Assembly (NCBI GenBank): GCA_029940115.1
Contig: JAOZRQ010000085.1
Location: forward strand, 1 to 17,142
Reading direction: 5' to 3'
Length of the DNA: 17,142 nt
Source of the DNA: Desulfobacterales bacterium
GTDB lineage: Bacteria > Desulfobacterota > Desulfobacteria > Desulfobacterales > 4be13
Positions 7,158 through 14,961 of the stretch are shown here, one piece after another. The position numbers were made by a program, and so were the translations under genes. Each line of letters starts with the position of its first letter. The stretch's first letter is position 1. A model generated the notes under the pieces. It searched no databases. It was not told the DNA's origin and was given only the letters and a program-made list of their open reading frames with translations.

Positions 7158-8288
7158 ATGAAGAAACCGTTGCCTTATACCCTGAAACAAATTGAGATAG
7201 ATCGTTTTCAATGTGTCAGAAAGGCATTCATTCGGGATCTGACAGACAGGACACCGTGGATATTCCTTGTCGGTGAGAACGGAGTCGGGAAGACCGTCTT
7301 TCTCCAAGCCCTGACCATCGGGATATGCGGCCCCAAAAATGCGGGAAGCCTGCTTCAAGGGCAGGAGGACTGCCGCATCAGTGTGCAGATGAGGATACAG
7401 GGGCGGGAGAATACAAACACCATTGCATGGCATCCGGAAATACGGGCATGGTCCGGTGTGGAGCGTCCCGACTATTATTGCGCTTATGGCCCCTCACGTT
7501 TGGAGATACAAGGTGATCGGAGCATCGGACAGGAGCGGGAGGATGTTGATCCGGAAAGGAGCCTGCTGGACCAGAGGGGAAATCTGCGAAACATTGAGCG
7601 ATGGGTAAAGGATGAGAAGCTTGAGGAGGGTCTGAATCCCGATGCGGGCCGGCGTCTGAACAATTCGCTCAGGCTGCTGGCCGGACTGATGCCAAATGTC
7701 TCGGAAATCAGACTCAAAGGCAGGCGGCTCCTTTTTCGGGAAAAGGGGCGCTGGGCGGGCATGAATGAGATTGCCAGCGGACATAAGACCCTCCTCGCGA
7801 CGGTCGGGGACATCCTGATCCGTCTTTTCGAGAGGCAGCCGCAGGAGACCGATCCGGAGAACCTGAGGGGAATTGTGGTCATTGACGAGCTTGACGTGCA
7901 TATCCACCCTGTCTGCCAGCGGGAACTTCCAAAGTTGCTGACCCGGGCGTTTCCCCAAGTGCAGTTCGTATGCAGCACCCACAGCCCGATCCCCCTGCTG
8001 GCCGCGCCCGAAGGTTCCAGATTCCTTGTCGTCGAGCGGGATGAGGTCCATGGCACCCGGGTCCGGGACGTCGGAGTTGACGTGGGCAGGTTGCATCCCA
8101 ATGCCCTGCTGACCTCTCCGTTGTTCAATCTGGAATCATTGTTCAGCGATTCTTTGACGGGCTATGCGGACCTTGATCCGGAGGACGACTACCAAAAAAT
8201 CTGTGAACGCAGGGCCTTGGAGGAGAAAATCAAGGAAGCCTCCCGAACAGCAAATCCGATTCCGAAAGACTGGTTGGAGGACAACTGA
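7158..8288 (+). CDS. Septu PtuA-like AAA ATPase
   Basis: A 376-residue RecF/SMC-like ATPase. Walker A is GENGVGKT at residues 39-46. A signature-like segment EIASGHKTLL lies near 204-213, Walker B GIVVIDELDVHIHP at 238-251 with Asp243 and Glu244, and the switch histidine in STHSP at 275. The C-terminus is charged and helical. An HNH endonuclease of the TIGR02646/PtuB type begins two bases after its stop codon, and this ATPase-HNH order is the layout of Septu anti-phage systems and of PtuAB modules attached to some retrons. No reverse transcriptase or retron RNA is visible nearby. The ribosome binding site is weak. The ATPase call is firm; Septu membership is inferred from the pair. Confidence 0.85.
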   Translation: MKKPLPYTLKQIEIDRFQCVRKAFIRDLTDRTPWIFLVGENGVGKTVFLQALTIGICGPKNAGSLLQGQEDCRISVQMRIQGRENTNTIAWHPEIRAWSGVERPDYYCAYGPSRLEIQGDRSIGQEREDVDPERSLLDQRGNLRNIERWVKDEKLEEGLNPDAGRRLNNSLRLLAGLMPNVSEIRLKGRRLLFREKGRWAGMNEIASGHKTLLATVGDILIRLFERQPQETDPENLRGIVVIDELDVHIHPVCQRELPKLLTRAFPQVQFVCSTHSPIPLLAAPEGSRFLVVERDEVHGTRVRDVGVDVGRLHPNALLTSPLFNLESLFSDSLTGYADLDPEDDYQKICERRALEEKIKEASRTANPIPKDWLEDN

Positions 8289-8289
8289 G

Positions 8290-9178
8290 ATGATCAAGGT
8301 GAGAAAGGATCATGCGAAAATTCCAAGAGGGCTCACCTCCGAAACGGCTCAACTTGCGATGGAAAAAGCGTTGCATGAGGGAAGAAATCACAACGCGAAC
8401 GAGCATGTTTACAGGCACACTTCCGTGAGTCAATGCATTATGCGGAATTTATGCTCACAAATGCGGCTATTGCGAATCTGTTCTCGGTGTGTCGAGTCTC
8501 ATGTTCGTCGATCATTACCGCCCCAAAAAAAGGGTTAAGGGAGAAGATGGCCACCCCGGCTATTACTGGCTGACATATGAGTGGAGCAATCTGATAAGCA
8601 GTTGCGGCGTCTGCAACAATAAGAAGTCACATTTGTTTCCTGTGGCGGATGAGAAAAGGCGTATCTGTCAGCCACAGGTGGACAGGGCGCAGTGGAGGGC
8701 GGACTCCGAATCATTTCGCACTGAGAATCCGCTGATCCTGCATCCCGAGATTGACGCTCCCGAGGAGCATCTCACGGTTGACATTCATGGTGTGATGAGG
8801 AAAAAGAACGGTTCTCGGCGAGCTGAGACAACCATAGAGGCATGCGGTCTCAACAGGGATGGCTTGGTTTGGGTGAGAAACAGAATGATAACCGAAGTCA
8901 GGAAACGGCTATGGGACACGGCCTTCTCAATCAGGCAGGAGGTTCAGGACAAGAAAATCAGAAACAAGGAAGACTTCCTGAAGGCAATGAGGGAAAGGTT
9001 CAGGGCTGACTTCAATTTCCTGTTGTTGAAGAAAGATCCAAAGGAGGAGTATTCGTTTGTGGCGAACTGCATGTTGAAGGGATTCAGATCGTTCTTTGCT
9101 GAGATATTGCCGGACGAGGCCACACGAGACATATTGCACGGCGCATTTGCATTGTTTGGGATTGACAACAGTCTTTGA
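8290..9178 (+). pseudogene. HNH endonuclease (PtuB/TIGR02646-like), one frameshift
   Basis: The ATG at 8290 opens a good N-terminus (MIKVRKDHAKIPRGLTSETA). At about 8425-8429 the family pattern leaves this frame and resumes one base later. Dropping one base there gives a 295-residue product with everything expected: KCGYCES (Cys58, Cys61), VDHYRPK (Asp74, His75), then WSNLISSCGVCNNKK (Trp98, Cys105, Cys108, Asn109, Lys112). These are the zinc ligands and HNH residues of TIGR02646/PtuB nucleases. The break is in TTCCGTGAGTCAATGC, which has no homopolymer. As written, the first frame ends at 8538, and the second could start only internally (GTG 8489), losing the first Cys pair. So the gene is either broken, recoded, or carries a sequence error. 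Confidence 0.8.
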
Positions 9179-9195
9179 GAAAGAGAGAGTTGTCA

Positions 9196-9230
9196 TGTTG
9201 GATATGTCGAGGAACTCCTCGGAGCCAACA
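9196..9230. repeat. Hairpin upstream of RND gene
   Basis: CGAGG (9208-9212) pairs with CCTCG (9217-9221) around AACT, and TGTTGG (9196-9201) with CCAACA (9225-9230) forms an outer stem across an internal loop. It fills the short gap between the HNH and RND genes. No T-run follows. It may be regulatory or chance. Confidence 0.4.
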
Positions 9231-9271
9231 TCCAAATGATCAACAATCAACTGACAAACTTCGAGGCGCGT

Positions 9272-12200
9272 ATGAAATCTGTTGTCCGATTTTCCATAAA
9301 ACAGACGGTGTTCATCAATGTGGTCTTCGTCATTCTGGTGATCGCCGGGGTGTTCAGCATTCTGACCATTCCGGTGGAGAACATGCCGAGTGTGGGCATC
9401 GGCAAGGTCTTTATTGATGTCATCTATTTCGGGGCATCTGCCGAGGATGTGGAGGAGCTGGTCACAAAAAAAGTGGAAGATGCGCTGGACGGGTTGAAAT
9501 ATGTGGAGTTTGTCCAGTCAACTTCCCAGAGAAATGTCTCTTCGGTGATGGTGAAGTTCATTGACGATTCGGATTACAAGGATCTCTATGATGAACTTCG
9601 CTTCCGAATTCTGAACATCAAGGATGAACTGCCGGCCGGTGCGGACGAGCCGATCTTCTACTATATTGACACCCATGTCTGGTTGCCGGTCATCATGGCC
9701 AACATCACCGGAGACCTCCCGCCGAGAAGTCTCAAGCTGCTTGCTGAGGAGTTGAAGGCCCAGATACTGAGCCTGCCGGATGTCCGGAACGTGGAGATTT
9801 CCGGGGCTTACGACAAGGAGTTTCATGTCTCCATAGACCCTGAAAAGTTGCGGAGATACGGGATCACCTTCAACCAGGCCGCTGAGGCGGTCCGATCAGC
9901 GAACACCAAGATCCCCACTGGACGCTTCCGAAGCGAAGCGACCGAATACATGCTGGATGCCGGGAGAAAGCTCCGCACTCAGGAGGAAGTGCTGAACATC
10001 GTGGTACGCCGGGACGGGGACGGCAATTTCATACGGATCCGGGATCTGGTGACCCATGCGAGAATCAGCTACCGAGACCCTACAAGAATCCCCTCGGTAA
10101 ATGGAGAGAACACCTTGAGCCTCCGGGTGATCAAGGAGGTCCAAGGAAACGCGATCACCATCTCCGAACGGGTCAAGGATGTTTCCCAGAAGTTCGAGGA
10201 ACTTCATCAGAAAGACGGCATCCAAATGGTCTTCACCAATGACTCCACCATTGAGATCAATGATTCGGTGAAGACCTTGGGCGGCAACCTGATCCTCGGC
10301 ATGGTTCTTGTGACCGTCCTGCTCTGGATCACACTCGGATTCAGGAACGCGCTGCTGACCGCAGTGGGCATCCCTTTCGCCTTCCTATGCACCATCATCA
10401 TCATGCACGTCACCGGCGTCTCCCTGAACACCATCAGCCTCTTCTCCTTTGTGCTGGTCACCGGGATCATGGTGGACGACGCGGTCATCATCATGGAGAA
10501 CATCTTCCGACATCTTCAGATGGGGAAATCGAAAAGGAATGCGGTGATTGACGGAACCGGGGAGGTGATGGCGCCGGTGATCAGCTCCGCGCTCACCACG
10601 GTCCTCGCGTTCATTCCAATGCTGATCATGAGCGGAAGCACAGGCGAGTTCTTCGCCCAGATTCCCAAGACCGTGACCTTTGCCCTTGCCGCATCGCTCT
10701 TGGAGGCCCTGTTCATCCTTCCCATCCATATCCTCGACTGGGGCCCCAAAAAGATCGAAGGGGATACCGTGAGCGAGGATGAGGATCCGTACCATCATCT
10801 GAAATCGGGGCTCTTTTCGCCGTTCTGGAAGATCTATCGCTGGGTCCTGATCCGACTGCTGAATCACAAGTTCCTCGCGTTCACGTTCATCATCCTGCTC
10901 TTCTTCTCGGCCATGGCGATTCTGGTGCTCTCCGCGACCGGCAAGGTCCCGCTGATCAAGGTGAAATTCTTTCCTGGCAACTATTTCCGATACCATGTCA
11001 CCATCAAGCTGCCGGTGGGAACCGCGATTGAGAAGAGTGATGAGGTGGTGCGGGATCTCTCCAGATTCATCATGTCCATAGGGGAAGATCAGGCCCAGTC
11101 CGCATTGGGATCTGCCGGGGACTACCAGGATGAGGACTATCAGTATCACACCGGGCATCACTACGGTCAAATCGTCGTGACCCTGCCGGAGGAGAAAGAC
11201 CGGAATTTCCCGGAAAATCCGACGGATGATCCGATGCTCCATTTGGACTACATCCGGAAGAAGCTCAAGGTGTATGCTGTGGAGAAATACAGGGGAACCG
11301 GATTTATGCCCGCTGTCAAAGTCTTTCCCGAAAGTGACGGCCCTCCCACCGGCAAGGCCGTGAATATCCGGGTGACAGGGATCACCATGGATGACGCGCT
11401 GGCCGTCTCGGATGCCGTCATGGCATACATGACTACCGAGCCGGAGCTTGCCCCGCTCACGGATCTGGATGATGACCGGCCCGATCTCCATCGAACCGTC
11501 CGATATGTGCCCAAGCAGGAGAGGGCGTTTGAATATGGGCTTCGCCCCGGGGATGTGACCGGACTGGTGGCTGGCGCGCTGAACGGCTATCATGCCGGGG
11601 AATTCAGAAGCATTGACGAAGAGGTGGCTCTGCTGGTGCGGCTCGCGAGACAGGATGACAAGGGGAACACCCGGAGTGCGGGGCTTTCCGATCCTATGGA
11701 TATCTTGGACGTTCCGGTCATCGAACACAGCTCGTCGCCGGTGTTGCTTCGGGATCTGGTGGATGTCTCATATGAGAGTGAGCCGAATGTCCGGAGCCGC
11801 TACAAGGGAGAGCCGACCGTCACCATCACCTCGAACATCACGGCCGGCGCACAGCTTTCCCCGGCCAGGGCGCAGGTGCTGGTGAGCGAATTCTTTGAAA
11901 AAGAGAGGGAAAAGTTTACTGGCGTCTCCCTTTCCTACGGCGGGGAGTTCGAGGCGACCAGCCGATCCTACCGGTCACTCACGTTCGCGTTTTTCATCGC
12001 CCTGCTCGGGATCTATATGATCCTTTCGTCCCAGTTCAATGACTATTTTCAGCCACTCATCATCATCTCCGCGGTCTCCTTTTCGCTCATCGGCGTGGTC
12101 ATGGGGTTGTTCCTCACAAGGACGACGTTCACCATCGGCAGTTTCATGGCGGTGGTGGGACTTGCCGGTGTCGCGGTGAACGACTCCCTGCTGATGCTCG

Positions 12201-12622
12201 ATTTCATGAATGTCCGAATGAGAAAGGGACGGCCCCTGCGGGAAGCGGTGATCGAGGGGTGCGCGGCCCGCATGAGGCCCGTGCTGATCACCACCGTCAC
12301 GACCATGATGGGACTTCTTCCCATGGCCATCGGGATTCCGAGGAAGTCCATCTCCTGGGCCCCCATGGCCACCGCATTCGTGGCCGGACTTTCCAGCGCG
12401 ACCCTGCTGGCCCTGATCTTCATCCCGCTCGAATACGAGTTTTTTGAAAACCGGAAAGCCGCTTTCAGACGCAGATTTTTCAAGCGGAAGCTGAAAAAGG
12501 AACGGCGGAAGCGAGAGAAGTTGAGGGCGAAATCCCCTGAACCGGAAATTGAACAGAATTGCGGGATAGTCATGCCCAAGCTGGGGGATACGAGACTGCG
12601 GGATGAATTGCAGCAGGATTGA
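9272..12622 (+). CDS. RND efflux permease (AcrB/HAE1-like)
   Basis: An inner-membrane proton-driven exporter of about 1116 residues with the duplicated RND layout: one transmembrane helix, a large periplasmic porter loop, five helices, then the same again. In numbering from an in-frame ATG at 9236, helix 4 has GIMVDDAVIIMEN with the proton-relay pair Asp414-Asp415. In the second half the AcrB lysine position reads VNDSLLML (Asn982, Asp983), as in some RND subfamilies. The C-terminal tail is long and very basic. I prefer the ATG at 9272, which has GAGG five bases upstream and leaves the usual short MKSVVRFSIK start; 9236 would add 12 residues. No periplasmic adaptor or outer-membrane channel gene is next to it, so its partners must lie elsewhere. 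The substrate is unknown. Confidence 0.93.
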   Translation: MKSVVRFSIKQTVFINVVFVILVIAGVFSILTIPVENMPSVGIGKVFIDVIYFGASAEDVEELVTKKVEDALDGLKYVEFVQSTSQRNVSSVMVKFIDDSDYKDLYDELRFRILNIKDELPAGADEPIFYYIDTHVWLPVIMANITGDLPPRSLKLLAEELKAQILSLPDVRNVEISGAYDKEFHVSIDPEKLRRYGITFNQAAEAVRSANTKIPTGRFRSEATEYMLDAGRKLRTQEEVLNIVVRRDGDGNFIRIRDLVTHARISYRDPTRIPSVNGENTLSLRVIKEVQGNAITISERVKDVSQKFEELHQKDGIQMVFTNDSTIEINDSVKTLGGNLILGMVLVTVLLWITLGFRNALLTAVGIPFAFLCTIIIMHVTGVSLNTISLFSFVLVTGIMVDDAVIIMENIFRHLQMGKSKRNAVIDGTGEVMAPVISSALTTVLAFIPMLIMSGSTGEFFAQIPKTVTFALAASLLEALFILPIHILDWGPKKIEGDTVSEDEDPYHHLKSGLFSPFWKIYRWVLIRLLNHKFLAFTFIILLFFSAMAILVLSATGKVPLIKVKFFPGNYFRYHVTIKLPVGTAIEKSDEVVRDLSRFIMSIGEDQAQSALGSAGDYQDEDYQYHTGHHYGQIVVTLPEEKDRNFPENPTDDPMLHLDYIRKKLKVYAVEKYRGTGFMPAVKVFPESDGPPTGKAVNIRVTGITMDDALAVSDAVMAYMTTEPELAPLTDLDDDRPDLHRTVRYVPKQERAFEYGLRPGDVTGLVAGALNGYHAGEFRSIDEEVALLVRLARQDDKGNTRSAGLSDPMDILDVPVIEHSSSPVLLRDLVDVSYESEPNVRSRYKGEPTVTITSNITAGAQLSPARAQVLVSEFFEKEREKFTGVSLSYGGEFEATSRSYRSLTFAFFIALLGIYMILSSQFNDYFQPLIIISAVSFSLIGVVMGLFLTRTTFTIGSFMAVVGLAGVAVNDSLLMLDFMNVRMRKGRPLREAVIEGCAARMRPVLITTVTTMMGLLPMAIGIPRKSISWAPMATAFVAGLSSATLLALIFIPLEYEFFENRKAAFRRRFFKRKLKKERRKREKLRAKSPEPEIEQNCGIVMPKLGDTRLRDELQQD

Positions 12623-12652
12623 CAACGCTTTTCCTGACAGGAGGTTCAAGCC

Positions 12653-12781
12653 ATGAGAATTGCATATTACCCGGAAACAGATTCAATGTATATTGATCTG
12701 TCTCACAAAGAGAGCGCGGAGAGTGACGAGGTTTCCCCCAGAACCCGCCCCAGAACCCAAAGTCCAGAACCCAGAACTTAG
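12653..12781 (+). pseudogene. DUF2283 gene truncated by a repeat tract
   Basis: A 42-codon reading frame with a good GGAGG 8-9 bases upstream. Residues 1-28 (MRIAYYPETDSMYIDLSHKE, then SAESDEVS) match the usual start of small DUF2283 proteins, which normally continue with a G-hydrophobic-LD strand to about 65-70 residues. Here the frame runs straight into a CCCAGAAC word repeat and ends in a proline-arginine tail (RTRPRTQSPEPRT) before TAG. The second half of the domain is missing, so I read it as a relic whose 3' end was replaced by repeat DNA. A short product might still be made. Confidence 0.65.
12736..12778. repeat. CCCAGAAC word repeat
   Basis: About four degenerate copies of CCAGAACCC lie directly upstream of the ligase gene and inside the end of the DUF2283 relic. 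The same word, AACCCAG, appears in the hairpin element at 3960-3988, so this family occurs twice in the window. Confidence 0.75.
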
Positions 12782-12801
12782 ACCTGTAAAGGACTCAACT
12801 T

Positions 12802-13854
12802 ATGAAATCCGAAAAAATCACATTGTATTTCAAGCAGGGAGCCAGCGACAAAGTTTACCATGCATCCATGGAGGAAGTTGACGGCAATCAATTTGTCGTG
12901 AACTTTGCCTACGGCCGCCGGGGAGCGACGCTGACCACAGGGACGAAGACGAAGACGCCTGTGGATTATGCCTCCGCCAAAAAGACATATGACAAGCTGG
13001 TGAAAAGCAAGACATCCAAAGGGTACGCACCCGGGAAAGACGCCCAGCACTATACAGATTCGGATACCAAGGACACGGGTGTCCGGTGCCAGTTGCTGAA
13101 CTTCGTGGACGCGCCCAAGGTGCTTCAGCTCATCAACGATGATGAGTGGTGGGCCCAGGAGAAACATGATGGCAAACGAATGCTTCTCCGCAAAGCAAAG
13201 ACTGTCACGGCGATCAACCGGAAAGGTCTCTCCGTGGGCGCACCGAACACGATACTGAAGACGGCGGCCAAGCTGAAAGGAACTTGCCTCTTGGATGGCG
13301 AGGCGGTTGGGGAAACCCTCTTCGCCTTTGACATGCTGGAGATCAATGATGCGGATGTGAAGTCGGAGCCTTACAGCCAAAGGCTGGCCCATCTTGAGAG
13401 CTTGGAGATGAAAGGGGCAATCATCGCCGTTCAAACGGCCAAGACCCCACAAGAGAAGCAGGAACTCCATGATCGATTGGAAGCATCGGGAGCCGAGGGG
13501 ATTGTATTCAAAAAGCATTCGGCCACCTACGCGGCGGGCAGGCCCAACAGCGGCGGAGATCAGGTGAAATTCAAGTTCTATGCCACCGCGTCCGTTCTTG
13601 TGACCGAGATCAATGAGAAGCGGAGTGTGGCGGTTGCCGTTATGGAGGGTGAGACGAAGGTCGGGGTGGGGAATGTGACCATCCCGCCGAACAAAGACGT
13701 TCCCGCGGTGGATTCAATCATTGAGGTCCGATATCTCTACGCTTATAAGAACGGCAGGCTTTACCAGCCCACCTACATCAGTGTGCGGGATGACATCGGT
13801 TTGGCGAATTGTTCCATCTCGCAACTGAAATACAAAAGAGATGTAAACCCGTAA
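12802..13854 (+). CDS. WGR domain plus ATP-dependent DNA ligase
   Basis: A 350-residue fusion. Residues 1-80 form a WGR domain (VVNFAYGRRGATLTTGTKT), with tyrosine in place of the first Trp; WGR domains bind nucleic acid, as in PARP proteins. Residues about 95-262 are an adenylation domain: motif I KHDGKR with nucleophile Lys121, the LLDGE motif (Asp165, Glu167), FDML near 176-179, motif IV EGIVFKK at 232-238 and motif V KFKFY (Lys257, Lys259). The last 90 residues fit an OB fold. It should seal DNA nicks using ATP, as an accessory to the usual NAD-dependent ligase; it lacks the large DNA-binding domain of replicative ATP ligases. AAAGGA precedes the ATG. It is convergent with the ABC operon. 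Confidence 0.88.
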   Translation: MKSEKITLYFKQGASDKVYHASMEEVDGNQFVVNFAYGRRGATLTTGTKTKTPVDYASAKKTYDKLVKSKTSKGYAPGKDAQHYTDSDTKDTGVRCQLLNFVDAPKVLQLINDDEWWAQEKHDGKRMLLRKAKTVTAINRKGLSVGAPNTILKTAAKLKGTCLLDGEAVGETLFAFDMLEINDADVKSEPYSQRLAHLESLEMKGAIIAVQTAKTPQEKQELHDRLEASGAEGIVFKKHSATYAAGRPNSGGDQVKFKFYATASVLVTEINEKRSVAVAVMEGETKVGVGNVTIPPNKDVPAVDSIIEVRYLYAYKNGRLYQPTYISVRDDIGLANCSISQLKYKRDVNP

Positions 13855-13888
13855 GTGTAAACTCAAGGGACGCATCGCCTTGAAAAGA

Positions 13889-13993
13889 CACGTCTCACGT
13901 TTCACGCCTCACGCTTCACGCCCCACGTTTCACGCCCCACGTTTCACGCCTCACGTTTCACGCCTCACGCCCCACGTTTCACGCCTCACGTCA
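13889..13993. repeat. CACGTTTCACGCC word-repeat tract, about 105 bp
   Basis: A dense run of TCACG followed by TT, CC or CT, with a period of about 7 or 14 bases, fills the convergent gap between the ligase and the ABC ATPase gene. Its last TCA supplies the TGA stop codon of the ATPase gene on the minus strand. No intrinsic terminator is visible for either gene. Confidence 0.85.
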
Positions 13994-14893
13994 CAAACTC
14001 TGAAATGAGTCCGAATGCTCAAGGTTGAACTGCGTGACGTCTTGGAGATGTTCCGGGTCGAATCCATCGCACCTGATCCTCTGAATGAGCCGGCCGAATT
14101 CGGCCGTCTCCTTGACCCGGGTGGATGTTGTCTTTAAAGGATAGTCCGCCACGATTTTTGACCCCCTGCCCGCATCCCCCTCATGGTTCCTTTCGTCCGT
14201 GTAATGCTGGGAGATGACCAGGATGCGGGTGCCGAGGAAGACCCCCTCCTCCAAGTCATGGGTGACAAAGAAGATGGTCATGCCATGCTCTTCCCAGAGC
14301 TTCAGGATGAGCACCTGCATCGCCTCCCTCGTCCCTGGATCCAAGGCGCCGAAAGGCTCGTCCATGAGCAGGATCTTCGGCCTCATGATGAGGGCTTGGG
14401 CAATGGCCACACGTTGTTGCATCCCGCCTGACAACTGGTGCGGATACTTCTCGGCGTGTTCCGCCAGTCGAACGCTTTCAAGATAATGCATCGCCTCTTC
14501 CCTTGCTTCCTTTCTCACAGAAATTCCCTTCCAGAAAGGCAAAGGCAGTTGCTTGCCGAGCATGATATTCTCCAGAATCGTCAGATGCGGGAAAAGGGAG
14601 TACTTCTGATAGACGATGCCGCGCTCAGGGGAAGGATGGAGAATCTCTTTTCCTTCCACGGTCATTCTGCCGGAAGTTGGGCTTTCCTGACCCAGAATGA
14701 GCCTCAGCAAGGTTGACTTACCGCAACCGCTCGGCCCGACCAGCGTACAGAACTCGCCCTTGGTGACCGCAAGATCAATGTCAGCCAGAACGACCTTGTC
14801 ACCATAAACCTTCACGACATCCTCAACAAAAAGAAGATGGTTGATGCTGGATGGTTGATGCTGCTGGATGCTGGATTGCACTTCACTTTTCAT
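13991..14893 (-). CDS. ABC transporter ATPase, urea/guanidine-type (TauB/SsuB-like)
   Basis: A 300-residue ATPase that powers the permease encoded upstream. Walker A is GPSGCGKST at 53-61, Q-loop Gln96 in VYQKYS, signature LSGGMQQ at 154-160, Walker B ILLMDEP at 174-180 and the switch His212 in THD. It groups with nitrate/sulfonate/taurine-type ATPases. The binding protein of the same operon points to urea or guanidine. The C-terminal 80 residues are a family-typical extension. About residues 6-19 are encoded by the GATGCTG/GATGGTT word repeat, and no strong ribosome binding site precedes the ATG, so the extreme N-terminus is uncertain; the conserved part begins near residue 20 (LLFVEDVVKVYG). 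It is the last gene of the operon. Confidence 0.9.
   Translation of the reverse strand: MKSEVQSSIQQHQPSSINHLLFVEDVVKVYGDKVVLADIDLAVTKGEFCTLVGPSGCGKSTLLRLILGQESPTSGRMTVEGKEILHPSPERGIVYQKYSLFPHLTILENIMLGKQLPLPFWKGISVRKEAREEAMHYLESVRLAEHAEKYPHQLSGGMQQRVAIAQALIMRPKILLMDEPFGALDPGTREAMQVLILKLWEEHGMTIFFVTHDLEEGVFLGTRILVISQHYTDERNHEGDAGRGSKIVADYPLKTTSTRVKETAEFGRLIQRIRCDGFDPEHLQDVTQFNLEHSDSFQSL
14836..14877. repeat. GATGCTG/GATGGTT word repeat inside a gene start
   Basis: Six or so degenerate copies of GATGCTG and GATGGTT lie within the first codons of the ABC ATPase gene (antisense CCAGCATCAACC) and encode the low-complexity peptide SSIQQHQPSSIN. Confidence 0.75.
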
Positions 14894-14895
14894 TT

Positions 14896-14955
14896 CTCAA
14901 GTTTCAAATTTCAAGTTTCAAGTTTCAAGTTTCAAGTTTCAAGTTTCAAGTTTCA
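14896..14955. repeat. CAAGTTT tandem repeat, about 8 copies
   Basis: A nearly perfect 7-base repeat, with one AAATTT variant, fills almost the whole gap between the permease and ATPase genes of the ABC operon. It occupies the ribosome-binding region of the ATPase gene. Confidence 0.9.
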
Positions 14956-14961
14956 CTATCT

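Noticed and set aside
8415..8440. Programmed +1 frameshift like that of prfB in the HNH gene
   Set aside because: The first frame has no stop codon at the shift point and no upstream Shine-Dalgarno-like stimulator with CTT-TGA context, so an ordinary indel is simpler.
7158..9178. Retron-associated PtuAB (Eco7-like) system
   Set aside because: No reverse transcriptase gene or msr-msd-like inverted repeat lies on either side of the ATPase-HNH pair.
10385..11728. 447-codon open frame antisense to the RND gene
   Set aside because: It mirrors the codon structure of the RND gene, is rich in His, Arg and Gly with no domain motifs, and conflicts with an unmistakable RND protein.
13889..13993. Regularly spaced TCACG repeats as a CRISPR array
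   Set aside because: The units are only 7-14 bases, directly abutting and degenerate, with no unique spacers and no cas genes in the window.
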